Origin: Aquilaria yunnanensis
Taxonomy: Eukaryota > Streptophyta > Magnoliopsida > Malvales > Thymelaeaceae
Length of the DNA stretch: 64,000 nucleotides
Direction of reading: 5' to 3'
Assembly (NCBI GenBank): GCA_039654915.1
Contig: CM077596.1
Span: forward strand, 2,976,001-3,040,000
The position numbers and the translations under genes are program-made. Shown here piece by piece: positions 21,200 to 33,265 of this stretch. A model generated the notes under the pieces. It saw only the letters and a list, made by a program, of their open reading frames with translations, was not told the DNA's origin and did not search any database. The first letter of the stretch is position 1, and the number at the start of each line of letters is the position of its first letter.

Positions 21200-21473
21200 T
21201 GTTGGATTTGTTCCATTCATAGCTCACATTTATTTGATTTTGATAATAACAAAACATATTTGTTTTGTGTTTCAAAGCTTTACCTAAAGATTTATACATT
21301 GGTCTTTTATTGATAAAGTTTTGATCTTTGGAAGGAAAATTATTTCATAAGTATATAAAGTATTTTTAATGATTTAAGCATTACTTGTGAATGAAGAAAT
21401 CTCCTTGGCAAAAACCTTTTTGAAGTTTGGAAGTCTGGAAGCAAGAAAATTTTGGAACTACAGTTTCAATAGG
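21200..21473 (+). repeat. Copia element D 5' LTR, first part
   Basis: Matches 35497-35771 closely (TGTTGGATTTGTTCCATTC...GTTTCAATAGG). It is interrupted at ATAGG (21469-21473), which is repeated at 31934-31938 as the target duplication of element C. Confidence 0.9.
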
Positions 21474-22237
21474 TGATGCCCAGCGGCATCTTCGTAGGGT
21501 GACATTGAGACTTATGGAGGGACCTCTTGAGAGGGAGACCGCCGGGAGGCCAGATTGCCCAGGGGGGCGTGCCTGAAAAGCTTAGGAAAAGAGGGTTAGG
21601 AGGTCCTCGGGGTGTGTTTCCGGGGAGGAGCCTCCGACACCCAAGTCAGTGGTGCTGAGAGAAAATGGAGAGCACTAAGAGGCTTGGTGGGCTTGCCTGT
21701 TTGTATTTTCTCAGAAAGGGAGAGCTGGATTGTTTGCCAACCGTTTGCCAGGGCTTGTTTCCTAGTATTTATAGGAATGTCCAGCCCGTTCAGATCGTGA
21801 CACGTGTTCGGTCGGATGTTCTCTGAATTTCTGGGCGTAGGGGACAAGTAGCCGGTGGCAGGCTCCTTGAGCCTTGAGCCGAGACAGGCCGTGACGTGAC
21901 CTGGATGGCGTCAGTGTGTCAGACCGCCGTTTGAGGCGATCTGTACCGTCTGTGGGTGACACGTCAGAGGCTCCTTAAATGCTCCTACCGTACTCCCGAG
22001 GTCCCTGGCCGAGGTCGTCCTCTAGTACGGACGATTCCCCTTTGGGAAATATGCCCGCAGTTCGGGGGTTCCCTAACTCAGGGTTCCGCCTTCGGGGAGA
22101 TGCTCTTCGGCATGCAATAGCTGATTCTCCGTTTCCGAAGGTGATCTGTTTAGTACCTCGGGGGGGCTAATAGCTTCCTCGCGTTCCCTGACGCTCCGAG
22201 TTTGGGTCAGATAGAGGCGATAGCCCTTCGGCTATCA
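21474..22237 (-). repeat. 3' LTR of element C (left copy)
   Basis: 764 bp; on plus it begins TGATGCCC and ends GGCTATCA, followed by the reversed purine tract CATGCCCCCCTTT (22238-22250). It lacks the ~15 bp present in the other copy near 31345-31450. Confidence 0.9.
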
Positions 22238-22536
22238 CATGCCCCCCTTTGGAAAGCCGAAGTGGAGACTTCGGTTTGTAGTCTTTCCGAGGATACTCTT
22301 TGGGAGTTTTTAGGGAGTAAAACCTGTGTCGAAGGTACACCTTTTGCCCGAAGATATGGGCTGTTCGGCTATGGCCTGTCTTTTGGTGTCTTCGAGGTTA
22401 CTTACTTCTTTCCTTTTTCCTTTTGCAGGTCTGTGCAGCGTCGCGTCTCATGACCAGGTGTGTCAGTCTGGAGCGGCGCGTCCCAGTTTTTTAGGGGTGT
22501 CAGAAGGCGCGTCCCCTATTTTGCCGCGGCGGCTGA

Positions 22537-22682
22537 CACGTGGCATACTGTGATTGGCGGAGAGTCGCATCGGTTACAGAGGGCGCGTCTTTTCGGAAGT
22601 AGAGAGCAGTTATGGCGACCATTCGCCTTCAAGGGACACTTATGACGCCGATTCGACTAGCCACTTCCGGCCTATATATAGC
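22537..22682 (+). promoter_or_regulatory. Promoter region of the element C antisense gene
   Basis: G-box CACGTG (22537-22542, in TGACACGTGGC), then GTGATTGGCGG (CCAAT type, near 22551-22560), then TATATATAGC (22673-22682) in GGCCTATATATAGCCC, 257 bp before ATG 22939. The spacing from TATA to ATG is the same as in element B. Confidence 0.6.
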
Positions 22683-22938
22683 CCATTCCATCATAAGCTC
22701 CCTTTTTGCTTTTGCTTCTGCTCTTTTCCCTGCCTGCCACTGCTTTTGTGCTTTCTCTTGCTTTTTGCGACGGAGCTGTTTTAACAGAGTTTTTCCGGCA
22801 ACCTTTCACGACGGCGACTTTAAACCCAGATTTTGGCAAGTCTTTTGGTGGGTTTTTGTTTTCCAGACTCTTCTGATTTCTAGAGTTTTTTCCGGAACTT
22901 GTTTTCTTGCCTTTTTCTGAACCCATTTTTCTACCAAT

Positions 22939-25306
22939 ATGCCTATTCCTGAGAGCTGGCAACCTCTTTTATCTCATCCTTGCTGTACCACCCCTAAAAA
23001 ACTAGCAAGATGGAAGAAAAAGTTCTTTCTTCCTTCGTATGCTGTTACGAGGTTGCCTCGTTCTGACCAATTTTTCTTTTCAAACCGTAGTAATGAGGTT
23101 ACCGTTTTCCGAGCCCAACTGAAGGCCGGACTTCAGTACCCTCCTCCGAAGATGATTTACGAGTTCTGCCAATTTCATGGCATTGCCATAAATCAACTTC
23201 CGCCGAACTCGTACTGCTATTTTAACGCCCTCATCTGCATGTGTGGCGTCTTCGGGATAGAACCCTACTTTGTTATTTTTATGCAGTACTACAAGCTCTT
23301 CGTGGTCCCAAAAGGGTGGCTTTTACTTCATGCTACCTCGGGGATCTAGGAGCAAGAAATATATGTTCACCTTCGCCATCAAGGACAGCTGGTGAGGGTG
23401 GCAACAAAAATTTTTCTTTCTGAAGATGGAGGAGGCCTGGTCGCATGTTCCGACCAAATGGGCTCAGGGAAAGCTGGAGATGGACGTCGTGGATCCGAGG
23501 ATACTGCTAACTCCGGAGTTGGCTCCTATCTTTGCGGACTTCGACGGCCGTATCCGTGCTATCTCGGACTGGGGTCCCGAGGTCCCTTCGCGCTCTCTCT
23601 ACCCCTTCCCAATCAATTGGAGGTAGATGACCGAAGAGGTTCTTCGGGAGTTAGGGGTAGTGAAGGAGCACAAGACGGACCTCAAGATGCCAGCTCCTAC
23701 CATCACCGGGAAGGATTCCTGGTTGGTGCAGCTCCTTCGGGAGGAAGTTTCTTATGAAACTTTTTATGAGAGTAAGTTGTCTTTGACTTCCGTTGTTATA
23801 GCTTTCGTCTCGGACTTACGTTGATGCTTTCTTTCCTTTTCAGAGATGGGCGACAGCACCGCTGCCTTCTACAAGTCCCTCTTCACCGGCCAAGTAGAGA
23901 AGGGTGAGCAGACGAAGAAGGCGGCTTCCCGAAGGCGGAAAACCACTGGTGCTGGACCTTCGGCCAAAGGGGCGAAGAAGACTATTCTTCCTCCCCTTTT
24001 GGAAAGTATTGAGGAAGAAAGCGAGAAGCCCAAGGTTGCTGCTGACGTCTCTTCGGCCGACGTCCCTCCTCAGAGCCCCACTCCGTCGCAGGCTCTTCTG
24101 GATGCCGTGGTGGAGGCTCTTTTTGCCGAGGAGCGGCGTAAACGCAAGGGTAAGGAGATCTCTACCGAGGAGGCCCCGGCTTCTGATGATGACGTCGTCG
24201 AGGTGCCGCCAGGTTTGCTTTTTCCGCCGAAGTGTAATGCCTTTATTTTCTGAAGTTCTTTTTGTTCTCACCAGCTGCTCGGTTTGCCATGCAGAGGAGT
24301 CACTTACTCCAAGTTGGGCGGCCGAACACGCCCAGAAGTGAGCTCTCCGTGATGCCAAAGTCCCGAAAGGGAAGATCCCGAAGGAGCCTTTTTGGACGTT
24401 TACGGAGGACATGAATTTGTTCTCCGGAGACTACCCCCAAATGGCTAAGGAGATCTCAAAGGGGGTGCTTACTGAGGCCTCCTTCATGGCTATTGCGGCG
24501 GCTCATCCGGGCGATGACACCCTCGCAGCGAAGGTTACTGAGCACACTGCTCAGGTATGCTGGTTTGCCTTTGAAGAAGTTTTTCTAAGTGTTTGGCTTT
24601 TACTGACCTCGCCTTCATCTTTTTGCAGCTGATGGCGTACGCTGGCTACCTCAGAGTTCGGGTGGCCAGGCAGACGCAGTTCCGAAACTTGGCCTTAGAG
24701 ACCTTAGAGAAAATGAAGGCCATGTGTTCGGAACTGGCCGTCAAGAACCTGCAGCTGGCTGATGCTGCGGAGATGGCGGTTGCCGCCCTTCAGCAGGAAA
24801 AAGAGGAGATTTTGAAGGACTCCTCCCATAAGGTTTCTGACCTCAGTTCCGAGGTGGCGGGATTGCTTTCGGCCAACGAAGCGCTTCTAAAGTCGAAATC
24901 AGAGTCTGAAGAGCTCCTGGCGAGGTTGCTGATTGAGAAGAATGCGCTTCATGCCGAGGTCGATTCCTTGAAGAAGGAGCCTGAGAAGAAGAAGAGGATA
25001 AAGGCGCTGAAGAAGGAGGTCGCGAACCTGAAGGATGAGCTCGAGGACCTGGAGGTTGAGAAGGATAAATCCGACCAGATGACTAAGGTCGCTTTCCAGG
25101 ACGGGTTTTGCCTTGCTCGGTACCAAGTCCTCCACAGGTTCCCAGATCTGGAGCTCTCTTTTTTGGAGGCTTTGAAGATTCCCGAGGGCCCTCGGTGGTC
25201 CTAGTCCAAGATCGAGCATTTGACCCTGCCTTCTTCTTTCCCGGTGCCCAAGGTGGTGGAGAAAGATGCAGGGGCTGGTGGCTCTCGGGATGCCGAGAAT
25301 CCTTAG
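22939..25306 (+). pseudogene. Antisense four-exon gene of element C (frameshifted)
   Basis: Exons 22939-23771 (833 nt), 23844-24212 (369), 24295-24554 (260), 24629-25306 (678); introns of 72, 82 and 74 nt, all GT-AG. Same domain order as in element B: transposase-like domain (MPIPESWQPLLSHP, AQLKAGLQYPPP), basic linker (TKKAASRRRK), FWTFTEDMNLF, coiled coil (ALKKEVANLKDELEDLEVEK). One extra base in the CCCAAAAGGG run near 23310 shifts the frame. Stops include TAG at 23346-23348, TGA near 23394, TAG at 23624-23626, TGA near 24339 and TAG near 25202. Allowing for the one inserted base, the spliced length is a multiple of three, like B. Confidence 0.8.
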
Positions 25307-25689
25307 TCTCTTCTAGGGCCCTTCGCCTTTTCCTCGTTCTTTTTTCTCTTCTTCTTTTTTCTGGCAATCCTTCTCCTTTGTAATCTTTAATGAAGATTTT
25401 TTGGCTAAGTCTTTTTGCGAGTTTTTTCATTTCCCTTTGCCCCGAACACATTCGCTCAAAAGACTTCGGGAAACGGCATCTGCATTTGTTACGGCGAGTA
25501 TCTTTGCGCGATTCGCTATTTCCCATTTTTTCCGAACATGATTGCTCAAGGGACTTCGGGAAATCATCTGCGCTTTTTTCGGCGAGCACCTTTGTGGAAT
25601 TCTGGTTTTGTACTTCAAGAATTTCTCTAAGAAACTTTTGTACTTAGAATATTTCACTAATTTATACAACACAATTCTTCCACGAAACC
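25307..25689. repeat. Convergent spacer with tandem repeats in element C
   Basis: Repeated units with CCGAACA.ATTGCTCAA..GACTTCGGGAAA (near 25443 and 25541) mirror the spacer repeats of element B. It separates the 3' ends of the antisense gene and of pol. Confidence 0.6.
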
Positions 25690-28600
25690 TTAAGCATAGA
25701 ATTTTTTCAAGGCATCTGAATGCCAAGTATTTTTTAACTCTATGCCATCGGCGTCGCCGAGTCTGTACACGCCTTTTCATACTTCGGCAAGAACCAGATA
25801 AGGTCCTTCCCAATTCTCGCGAAGTACTTCGTGGGATGGCCTTCGGGGTGCAAAGTCAGCCTTTCGGAGAACGAGGTCTCCCTTCTTGATCCCTTTTGGC
25901 CTGGCTCGTAAATTTATGGCCGCGGCCGCTCTTTGCTGAAAATCTTTTCTTCTCAGCTCGGCTATTTCTTTGTGTTCGCCGACGAGGTCAAGCTTTGTTC
26001 TTAGGCCGAGGTTGTTTCCACTTTCATCGAACACTTGCACCCGTACTGATGGTCATACTACCTCGATTGGAATGATGGCCTCTATACCGAAGACTAGTGA
26101 AAAAGTCGTTTCCCCTATGGCTCTTCGGGGTGTTGTTCGGTAGCTCCATAATACGCTTTGGAGTTCTCCTGGACATTTCCCTTTTGCTTCCCCCAATATC
26201 TTTTTCAGACCATCTTTCATGGTCCTATTAGATACTTCTACCTGCCCATTGCTTTTGGGGTGAGCTACTGGGGCGAAGTGCATCTTTATTCTGAGGTCGC
26301 TGATAAATTCCTGGAATCCTTTGTCTATGAACTGGGATCCATTGTCAGCTACTAGCACCCTCGGTATGCCAAATCTGCATACGATGTTCTTCCACACGAA
26401 CTTCTGCACTTCTTTTTCCGAGATAGTTGCTAGTGGTTCTGCCTCAACCCATTTGGAGAAATAGTCTACTGCTACCACGCAGAATTTCACGCCTCCAGGT
26501 GCTGTGGGGAGCGGCCCAATGAGGTCTATGCCCCAGACTGCGAAGGGCTAGGGATAGTCAGCCGAAGTTACCATTTCTGAGGGTGCCCTCTGGATATTCG
26601 CGTGTCTCTGGCAACTACCGCATTTCTGAACGAACTGCCTTGCGTCCTTTCTCAGGGTAGGCCAGAAGTATCCTTGGCGAAGTATTACTGCTGCAAGGGC
26701 GTCGGTCCCGATGTGCGAACCAAAATGCCTTCGTGGACTTCTTCGAGGATCATTTTAGTATCCTCCTCGTCCACACACCTTTGCAGCGGATTTGCGTATC
26801 CCTGCCGATATAACTCTTCGCCGATTAGGAAGAATCGGCCTGAGTGTCTTCACAATTTTGCAGCGTGGCCGGGGTCTTTAGGGAGCACATTTTCTTTGAG
26901 ATACCTTTTTATTGGGTATTTCCAACCTTTTCCTGAGGTTACGATGCTCAGCACTGCGATGCTCAGATGGTCCAGCACCTCGGTGTATGTTTTTTATTTT
27001 GCCAAGCAATCTGCCTCGGTGTTATTTCTCCGGGGTATGTTCTCAATCCATACGGCGTCAAACTCTTGGATGAGTTTTTCTACCAGCTCGTGGTATTTTG
27101 CCAAGGTTGGGTCCTTTGCCCCATAGTCTCCTGCCGTTTGGCGTACCACCAGCTGAGAATCGTTGTGAGCTTTCAAGTTCCTTATGCCAATTTTTCTGGC
27201 CAGGCGCAATCCTGCTATGAGGGCTTCATATTCCGCCATATTGTTGGTGGTATCAAAGTCAAACTTTATAGCCTTCATCACTTCTAGGCCTTCAGGACCC
27301 CTGATTATCATGCCAGCTCCCTGGTGTTCGGACCCCGACGCTCCGTCAACGTGCAAAGTCCACTCGGGATCACCTTCGCCAGGATCCAGATGGCTGTCCT
27401 CAGTGGTGGGTACTTCGGCGATGAAGTCTGCAAGAACTTGAGCTTTTATGGCTTTCCGAGGTTCATAAGCGATGTCGTGTTCGCCAAGCTCTATACACCA
27501 CTTGGAGAGCCTCCGGAATAATCCACCTTCCTCATGACATCCCGAAGTGGTAGACTACTTCGGACGATCATAGAGTGAGCCTGAAAGTATGGTCGTAGCC
27601 TTCTCTCTGCCAGCACCAAGGCATATATAGCTTTTTGCAACAAAGGATACTTGATTTCGGCGTCGTGCAGGGATTTGCTTACATAATAGACTGGCCACTG
27701 CTTCGGCCCCTCTTCTTTCACAAGGACCGAGCTCACAGCCTTTTCTGTGACGGCGAGGTATAACACAAGTGGCTCTTCTACGCGAGGTTGTCGCAGGGTG
27801 GGCAGGTTGGCTAAATAGACTTTAAGTTCTTCCCAGGCTCTTTGGCAGTCTTCGTTCCAAGGATGATTATTACCTCCGAGGTTGTTTTCCTCTTTTGTTG
27901 CCATGGTGAGGACCTTGAAGAACGGCCGACACCTGTCTCCATACCTGGAAATAAACCTGCTAAGAGAGGTTATCCTTCCGGTGAGTCTCTGCACATCTTT
28001 TATTGTGGTGGGAGTTCGAAACTCGAGCAGAGCCTTAATTTTTTCTGGGTTGGCATCAATGCTTCTTTCGGATACCATGTACCCCAAGAATTTTCCCGAG
28101 GTCACACCGAAGATGCATTTTTCGGGATTGAGACGGATCCCGAAGGCTCTGAGCTGGTGAAAAGTCTCCTTAAGATCCATGACGTGTTTGTTAGGCAGCT
28201 TGCTTTTGACTATCATGTCATCGACATACACTTCCATGTTTCTCCCCATTTGGTCTTTAAAGACCTTGTTCATCAATCTTTGGTAGGTGGCTCCTGCATT
28301 TTTTAGCCCGAAGGGCATCCTGACGTAACAGTATGTTCCCCCCTCGGTGATGAAGGCGGTTTTTTTCTCATCTTCGGGGTCCATCCTTATTTGATGGTAA
28401 CCACTGAAGGCGTCTAGAAAGCTTAGGAGTCCGTATTCGGCAGTCGAGTCTACCAATTGGTCTATTGGTGGGAGGGGGTATAAGTCTTTTGGGCAAGCAT
28501 CGTTCAAGTTTCTGAAGTCGATGCACATTCGGAGCTTACTGCCGCCTTCTTTTGTGGCAATGACCACGTTGCTTAGCCATTCGGGGTACTTGACCTCCCT

Positions 28601-29755
28601 GATAACTTTAGCGTCTAGCAGGAGCTGGACTTCAGTATTGACGAAGTTATTTTTATGGGCTGAGATGCCCCGTTTCTTTTGCCGGACAGGCTTTGCTTCC
28701 GGACTTACTTTGAGGCTATGCTGTATTACGCCAGGGTTCACCCCTGGCATATCTTTCGGCGAGTAGGCAAAGAGATCTTTATTTTCCAGTAGAAAAGATA
28801 CAAGTTTTTTCTTGTCACCTTCGGCCAAGCTCTTCCCTACTCGGGTAGATTGACCTGGGACAAGTTCTACTGTTTCCATTTCCGCTTTCGTGAGATCTTC
28901 TTCCTTGCCTTTCTCTGGTGCCTTTGCCTCCATTGTTTGTGCGAAGTTGTTTGCTGGAGCTTTTCGTGCTTTGACGAACACCCTCCTTACTTCGCCTTGA
29001 TCTATGAAGATCTCTGCATCTCCATCCTTGGTGGCGAAAGTGATAGTCAAGTACTCCACATCAGGGCGAATGTGCAGATTTCCCTGTGTCTGCCTTCTGA
29101 GGATGGCGTTGTAGGATGAAGGGACATCCATGACAATGAACCTCGCCATCATGGAGGCGTATAATTCAACAGTCCCATCCACCGAAGTGCCTTTCATCAT
29201 CAAGGGGAAATCGATCCATCCGAGGACAGGTAGTTCGGACGGTCTGACCCCGAAGGTAGGCGAGGTGACGGGCTTAAGCTCGCTGCTGGATACGCCCAAG
29301 TTCGGTAATAGGTGTGAAAACAGGACGTCAGCGTTCGATCCATCATCGAGCAGCACTCTCTTGACGTCCCAGTTTCCTATCCTTGCCATGATCAGCAGCG
29401 GATCGTCATGGGGAAAGATGATGGTGGATCCGTCCTTTCGGGCCAGTTTCTTTGCCGGATCCTGATATCCAATGACTGCTATCTCTCTAACCTTCCTTTT
29501 TCTTTCCGAGGATGGGATCCCTGTCGTGATTGTCTGAATTACCCCGGCCGGAGGTAGGAAACACCTTTTGGGACTTCGGTTCCTCCGCCTATCGAAGTCG
29601 TAATCCTCGTCCTCGGCTTTTTCTTCGTCATCTTTTCTTCCTTTCAGAGAAGGCATCCGCAGATATCGTCGAAGTTGGCCTAGTTTTATTAGCGACTCAA
29701 TGTACTTCTTCAGTTGGAAGCAGTCTTCAGTGTCGTGGCCGTGGTCGCGATGAAA
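25690..29755 (-). pseudogene. pol: Element C pol, broken
   Basis: From 29755 downward: end of the CCHC knuckle (GHDTEDCFQLKKY), protease LLDDGSN near 29330, reverse transcriptase with YVDDMIVKS near 28230, first RNase H ending near 27550, second RNase H 27356-26994 (HVDGASGSE, NNMAEYEAL), integrase core 26490-26053 (VADNGSQF) and the C-terminal part 26040-25777, ending TWHSDALKKFYA at 25690. The longest open piece is 29656-27491 (721 codons). Frameshifts occur near 27520 and in the integrase HHCC finger near 26680, with stops between the pieces. Near-identical in order to the pol of element B. Confidence 0.88.
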
Positions 29756-31186
29756 CTAGCAGAACTTCTTTATGTTTTTCTTGTTGTCAGCGGTCATGGC
29801 CTTTGGCCGCCGAATCTGCGTCCCCTGCCTTTCCATCGTCATGAGGATGTTTGTCCGTGTGGTGTTCAGGGGTGTAAAAATTGGGAGTTTCCTTCCCCTC
29901 AGTCTCCGACCTCGGCCTGTCTGTTCAATCGGATGCCGAGTTTGCTGGCCGGAGCCTTCGACGCGGGCGTGATCGGACTTCGGCCCACCCATTCTGAGCT
30001 CCTCGGCAGTCATGTGCTGTTCGGCCCTTCGGTAAAATTCACCGAGGGTGTCCGGGGGGTCCTTAGAGAACTCGTAAAACAGCTGTGAGTCCCTCCGAAG
30101 GCCCCGCGTCATGGAGAGGATGCGTATTTCGGGCCGGAAGTCCGGGAGGCTCAAAGCTTCCCTGTTGAACCTTTCGACATAGTCGCGTATGGTCTCCCCG
30201 TTCCTTTGCTCTATGTCAAACATTTGGACAGGCATCTTCGCCGTCGGCCGGCTTCCAATAAACTGCTGCGTGAAAGCCGTGGACAACTCCTGGAACTCAA
30301 TGATGGTTCCTGGAGCCAATGAATTGTACCACGCAGTTGCCGGTCCCGTGAGGGTGACTTCGAAGCATTTGCACATGGTAGCATCGTCAGCACCGTGCAT
30401 TATCATACTGCGTCTGTACTTGGTTAGATGGGCCTGTGGATCAATGCGGCCATCATAAATCTCCAGCCGAGGTACTCTGAAGTCGCCTGGCATGGCTGCC
30501 TCAACTACGGCCTGGATGAATGGGGACTCATCTTCACAGAAGGTTCCCGACAGTCTAGCCCAGATGGGTTTGCGAGCTACTTATTTTTCCACCCTGTCCA
30601 GCCTTGCTAGTATCCTCTCCATAAGAACTGTGGCGTTAGGCTCTTCCTCTGGGAAGGGAGATTGCCGCCGCCTCTTCGGGGAGCAAGTTCGAGGGCGAGG
30701 GGACAGAAACCTCGCCTCAGGCGACGAACTTCTTCGTTGTGAGACTTTGGGACGTTTGGACCCTGTTCGTCCCATAGGCCGTTTCCCGAGGGGTATGTTT
30801 TCCGTAGAGGATTCTTCACACAGGTCTCCACTTCCCGAACTGCGATGGGTCGATTTTGGGCTTTTCTCCCGAGGGCGTGTTGGTGAGGGAGGTCTTTGGG
30901 CCTGAGTTTGTTGTGGCCATCTTTGGTCTATCTGGTGTGTCATCTCAGACACGACCGAACGCTGAAAGTCCTATAGAAAGCTCATGGTAATGACTAGAGG
31001 GCAGTCTTCCTTGGGCGCAGAAGTCCCTGGGAATGTTTGTTCAGTAGCCAGTTGGTTCTCAGGCGCGGACGGGGACCTCGGGAGTCCCTTGTCCTTAAAA
31101 CACCAAGTTTCAATAATGGCGACCTCAGAGCGGGTTCCCACAGACGGCGCCAAATGATGCCCAGCGGCATCTTCGTAGGGTGACAT
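29756..31186 (-). pseudogene. gag: Element C gag, broken
   Basis: Starts at ATG 31184-31186, inside the 5' LTR, and reads through the PBS as HLAPSVGT, as in element B. An Arg/Ser-rich part (KRRRQSPFPEEE) and the Retrotrans_gag domain (TGPATAWYNSL, QQFIGS) follow. In-frame stops at 30968-30970, 30578-30580 and near 29753-29755 split it into pieces of 71, 123 and 245 codons. At the point where element B has its gag-ending TAG, this copy has a sense codon (GSGQQ). Confidence 0.88.
31135..31152 (-). other. Primer binding site of element C
   Basis: The reverse complement reads TGGCGCCGTCTGTGGGAA, the same as in element B, two bases from the LTR edge at 31155. Confidence 0.8.
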
Positions 31187-31933
31187 TGAGACTTGTGGAG
31201 GGTCTTCTTGAGAGGGAGACCGCCGGGAGGCCAGATTGCCCAGGGGGGTGTGCCTGAAAAGCTTAGGAAAAGAGGGTTAGGAGGTCCCCGGGGTGTGTTT
31301 CCTGGGAGGAGCCTCCGACGCCCAAGTCAGTGGTGCTGAGAGAAAATGGAGGAATAGCACTAAGAGGCTTGGTGGGCTTGCCTGTTTGTATTTTCTCAGA
31401 GACGGAGAGCTGGATTGTTTGCCAACCGTTTGCCACCCGTTTTCCAGGGCTTGTTTCCTGGTATTTATAGGAATGTCCAGCCCGTTAAGATCGTGACACG
31501 TGTTCGGTCGGATGTTCTCTGAATTTCTAGGCGTAGGGGACAAGTAGTCGGTGGCAGGCTCCTTGAGCCTTGAGCCGAGACAAGCCGTGACGTGACCTGG
31601 ATGGCATCGGCGTGTCAGACCGCCGTTTGAGGCGATCTGTACCGTCTGTGGGTGACACGTCAGAGGCTCCTTAAATGCTCCTGCCGTACTCCCGAGGTCC
31701 CTGGCCGAGGTCGTCCTCTAGTACAGACGATTCCCCTTCAGGAAATATGCCCGCAGTTCGGGGGTTCCCTAACTCAGGGTTCCGCCTTCGGGGAGATGCT
31801 CTTCGGCATGCAATAGCTGATTCTCCGTTTCCGAAGGCGATCTGTTTAGTACCTCGGGGGGGCTAATAGCTTCCTCGCATTCCCTGACACTCCGAGTTCG
31901 GGTCAGATAGAGGCGATAGCCCTTCGACTATCA
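31155..31933 (-). repeat. 5' LTR of element C (right copy)
   Basis: 779 bp; on plus it reads TGATGCCC...GACTATCA. It holds TATA (31462-31469, reversed) with a G-box (31497-31502) upstream, and the gag start codon 31-32 bases inside the PBS-proximal edge. Confidence 0.9.
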
Positions 31934-31938
31934 ATAGG

Positions 31939-33202
31939 GTGAAATATTTTCAACGTGTTGAAACTGGAGTCAGTTTTTGAACCCGAGAGGATTTTACTTC
32001 TGGACAAGAAAATCATTCGAGTGAAATTTTTTCAACCGGGTGAAACTGGAGTCAGTTTTCGAACCCGAGAGCATTTTATTTCTGGACAAGAAAATCATTC
32101 GAGTTAAATTTTTTCAACCGGGTGAAACTGGAGTCAGTTTTCAAACCCAAGAGCATTTTATTTCTGGACCAAAAATCATTTGAATGAAAAATTTTCAACC
32201 GGGTGAAACTTGGATTACAGACCTGGGCGCGAGTTTTCGGTTCAAAAAATCTTTGAAAAATAATTATAAATTCATGCCACGTCAGATTTTAACGTGTATA
32301 AAGTGCTAACAGCTCATTAATTACAAATATAGCCGTTGAAGGTCAAACCTTGAATTTCCTTATCAGACAAAATTTTCAACCGAGTGAGAATATTTCACCC
32401 GGGTGAAACTAGGTGACAGACACAAAAACCTGTCAAATTTGACAGCAACGGTCACCTGCTTTCTTGGAGACTTTTTTGACCTTCCCAACGGTTCTTCAAC
32501 ATCTCTTTGGCCCCTAAATGAGCATAAATACATGGAGAAACACCTTGGAGACAACTCTTGGCAACTACAAAAGAGAATCCATCATCAAAGAGCTCAAACT
32601 TGATATTTGCCAAGAACTTGTGCCTTCACTTGTTTATCTAGCTTTGAGAGCTTCTATTGTTCTTACCACTTTGTAGCCTTGTAAACACCATTTTGGTGAA
32701 ATTGAGTTGGTGAGGTTTCTAGTTAGCCTCTAGGAAAACTAGTGAGGGAAAGGGTGTTTGTGAGGTTTCTAATTAGCCTTTAGGAAAACTAGTGAATGGT
32801 TGTTGTAGAGAAAACTATCAAAGGAGTGTGTACTCTTGTGATTCATAGTGAAGAAGAAAACTCTCAAGTGGTGAACTTGAGGAAAGGAGTAGGCTCTCAA
32901 GAGGAGAGACCGAACCTCTATAAATCCTTGTGCGCAAGCTTCTCTCCTTCTCTCTACATACTTGATCTTTGGCTGGTGTTCTATGCAACTTATCTTGGTT
33001 GAACTTGTTTGTTTTCAAAAATAATTCAAAGGTTGCTTTCAAAGTAAATTTTAGGTGGATTGTGGTAGCCATTTTCTAGTTAGAATAGGGTTAATTATTG
33101 TTCTTTAAATTAACTTTGAGTTTGAAGGTTTAAGTACTCATTTTTTGTTTGATTTGGAACCCAACCAATTCACCGCCCCTCTTGGTTGCACTTGGGCCAA
33201 CA
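31939..33202 (+). repeat. Copia element D 5' LTR, second part, with ~82-bp tandem repeats
   Basis: Continues the LTR after element C and ends GGGCCAACA. The first part (31955-32210) holds three copies of a unit of about 82 bp (GTGAAACTGGAGTCAGTTTTCGAACCC...ATTCGAGTGAAATTTTTTCAACCGG). A shorter direct repeat (TGAGGTTTCTA.TTAGCCT.TAGGAAAACTAGTGA) is at about 32712 and 32760. Both are retained in the 3' LTR. Confidence 0.9.
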
Positions 33203-33204
33203 AT

Positions 33205-33222
33205 TGGTATTAGAACTAGTGG
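33205..33222 (+). other. Primer binding site of copia element D
   Basis: TGGTATTAGAACTAGTGG, two bases after the LTR end. It resembles the initiator tRNA-Met site TGGTATCAGAGC with a few changes, which is the usual primer for plant copia elements. Confidence 0.75.
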
Positions 33223-33265
33223 CTTTGTTTTGACAAAATCTAGCAATTTTTAAGCTTAAAGATCC

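Larger units (their letters stand above)
21474..31933 (-). mobile_element. Element C: decayed Tat/Retand-type Ty3/gypsy retrotransposon, reverse orientation
   Basis: 10,460 bp, LTRs 764 and 779 bp, flanked by ATAGG (21469-21473 and 31934-31938). On the minus strand it has the same plan as element B: gag-pol, spacer with repeats, then the antisense gene (which reads plus here). The LTRs differ by about 25-30 substitutions and two small indels (~3.5% by eye), so it looks somewhat older than B. Multiple stops and frameshifts affect both gag-pol and the antisense gene. Inserted in the 5' LTR of copia element D. Confidence 0.93.
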
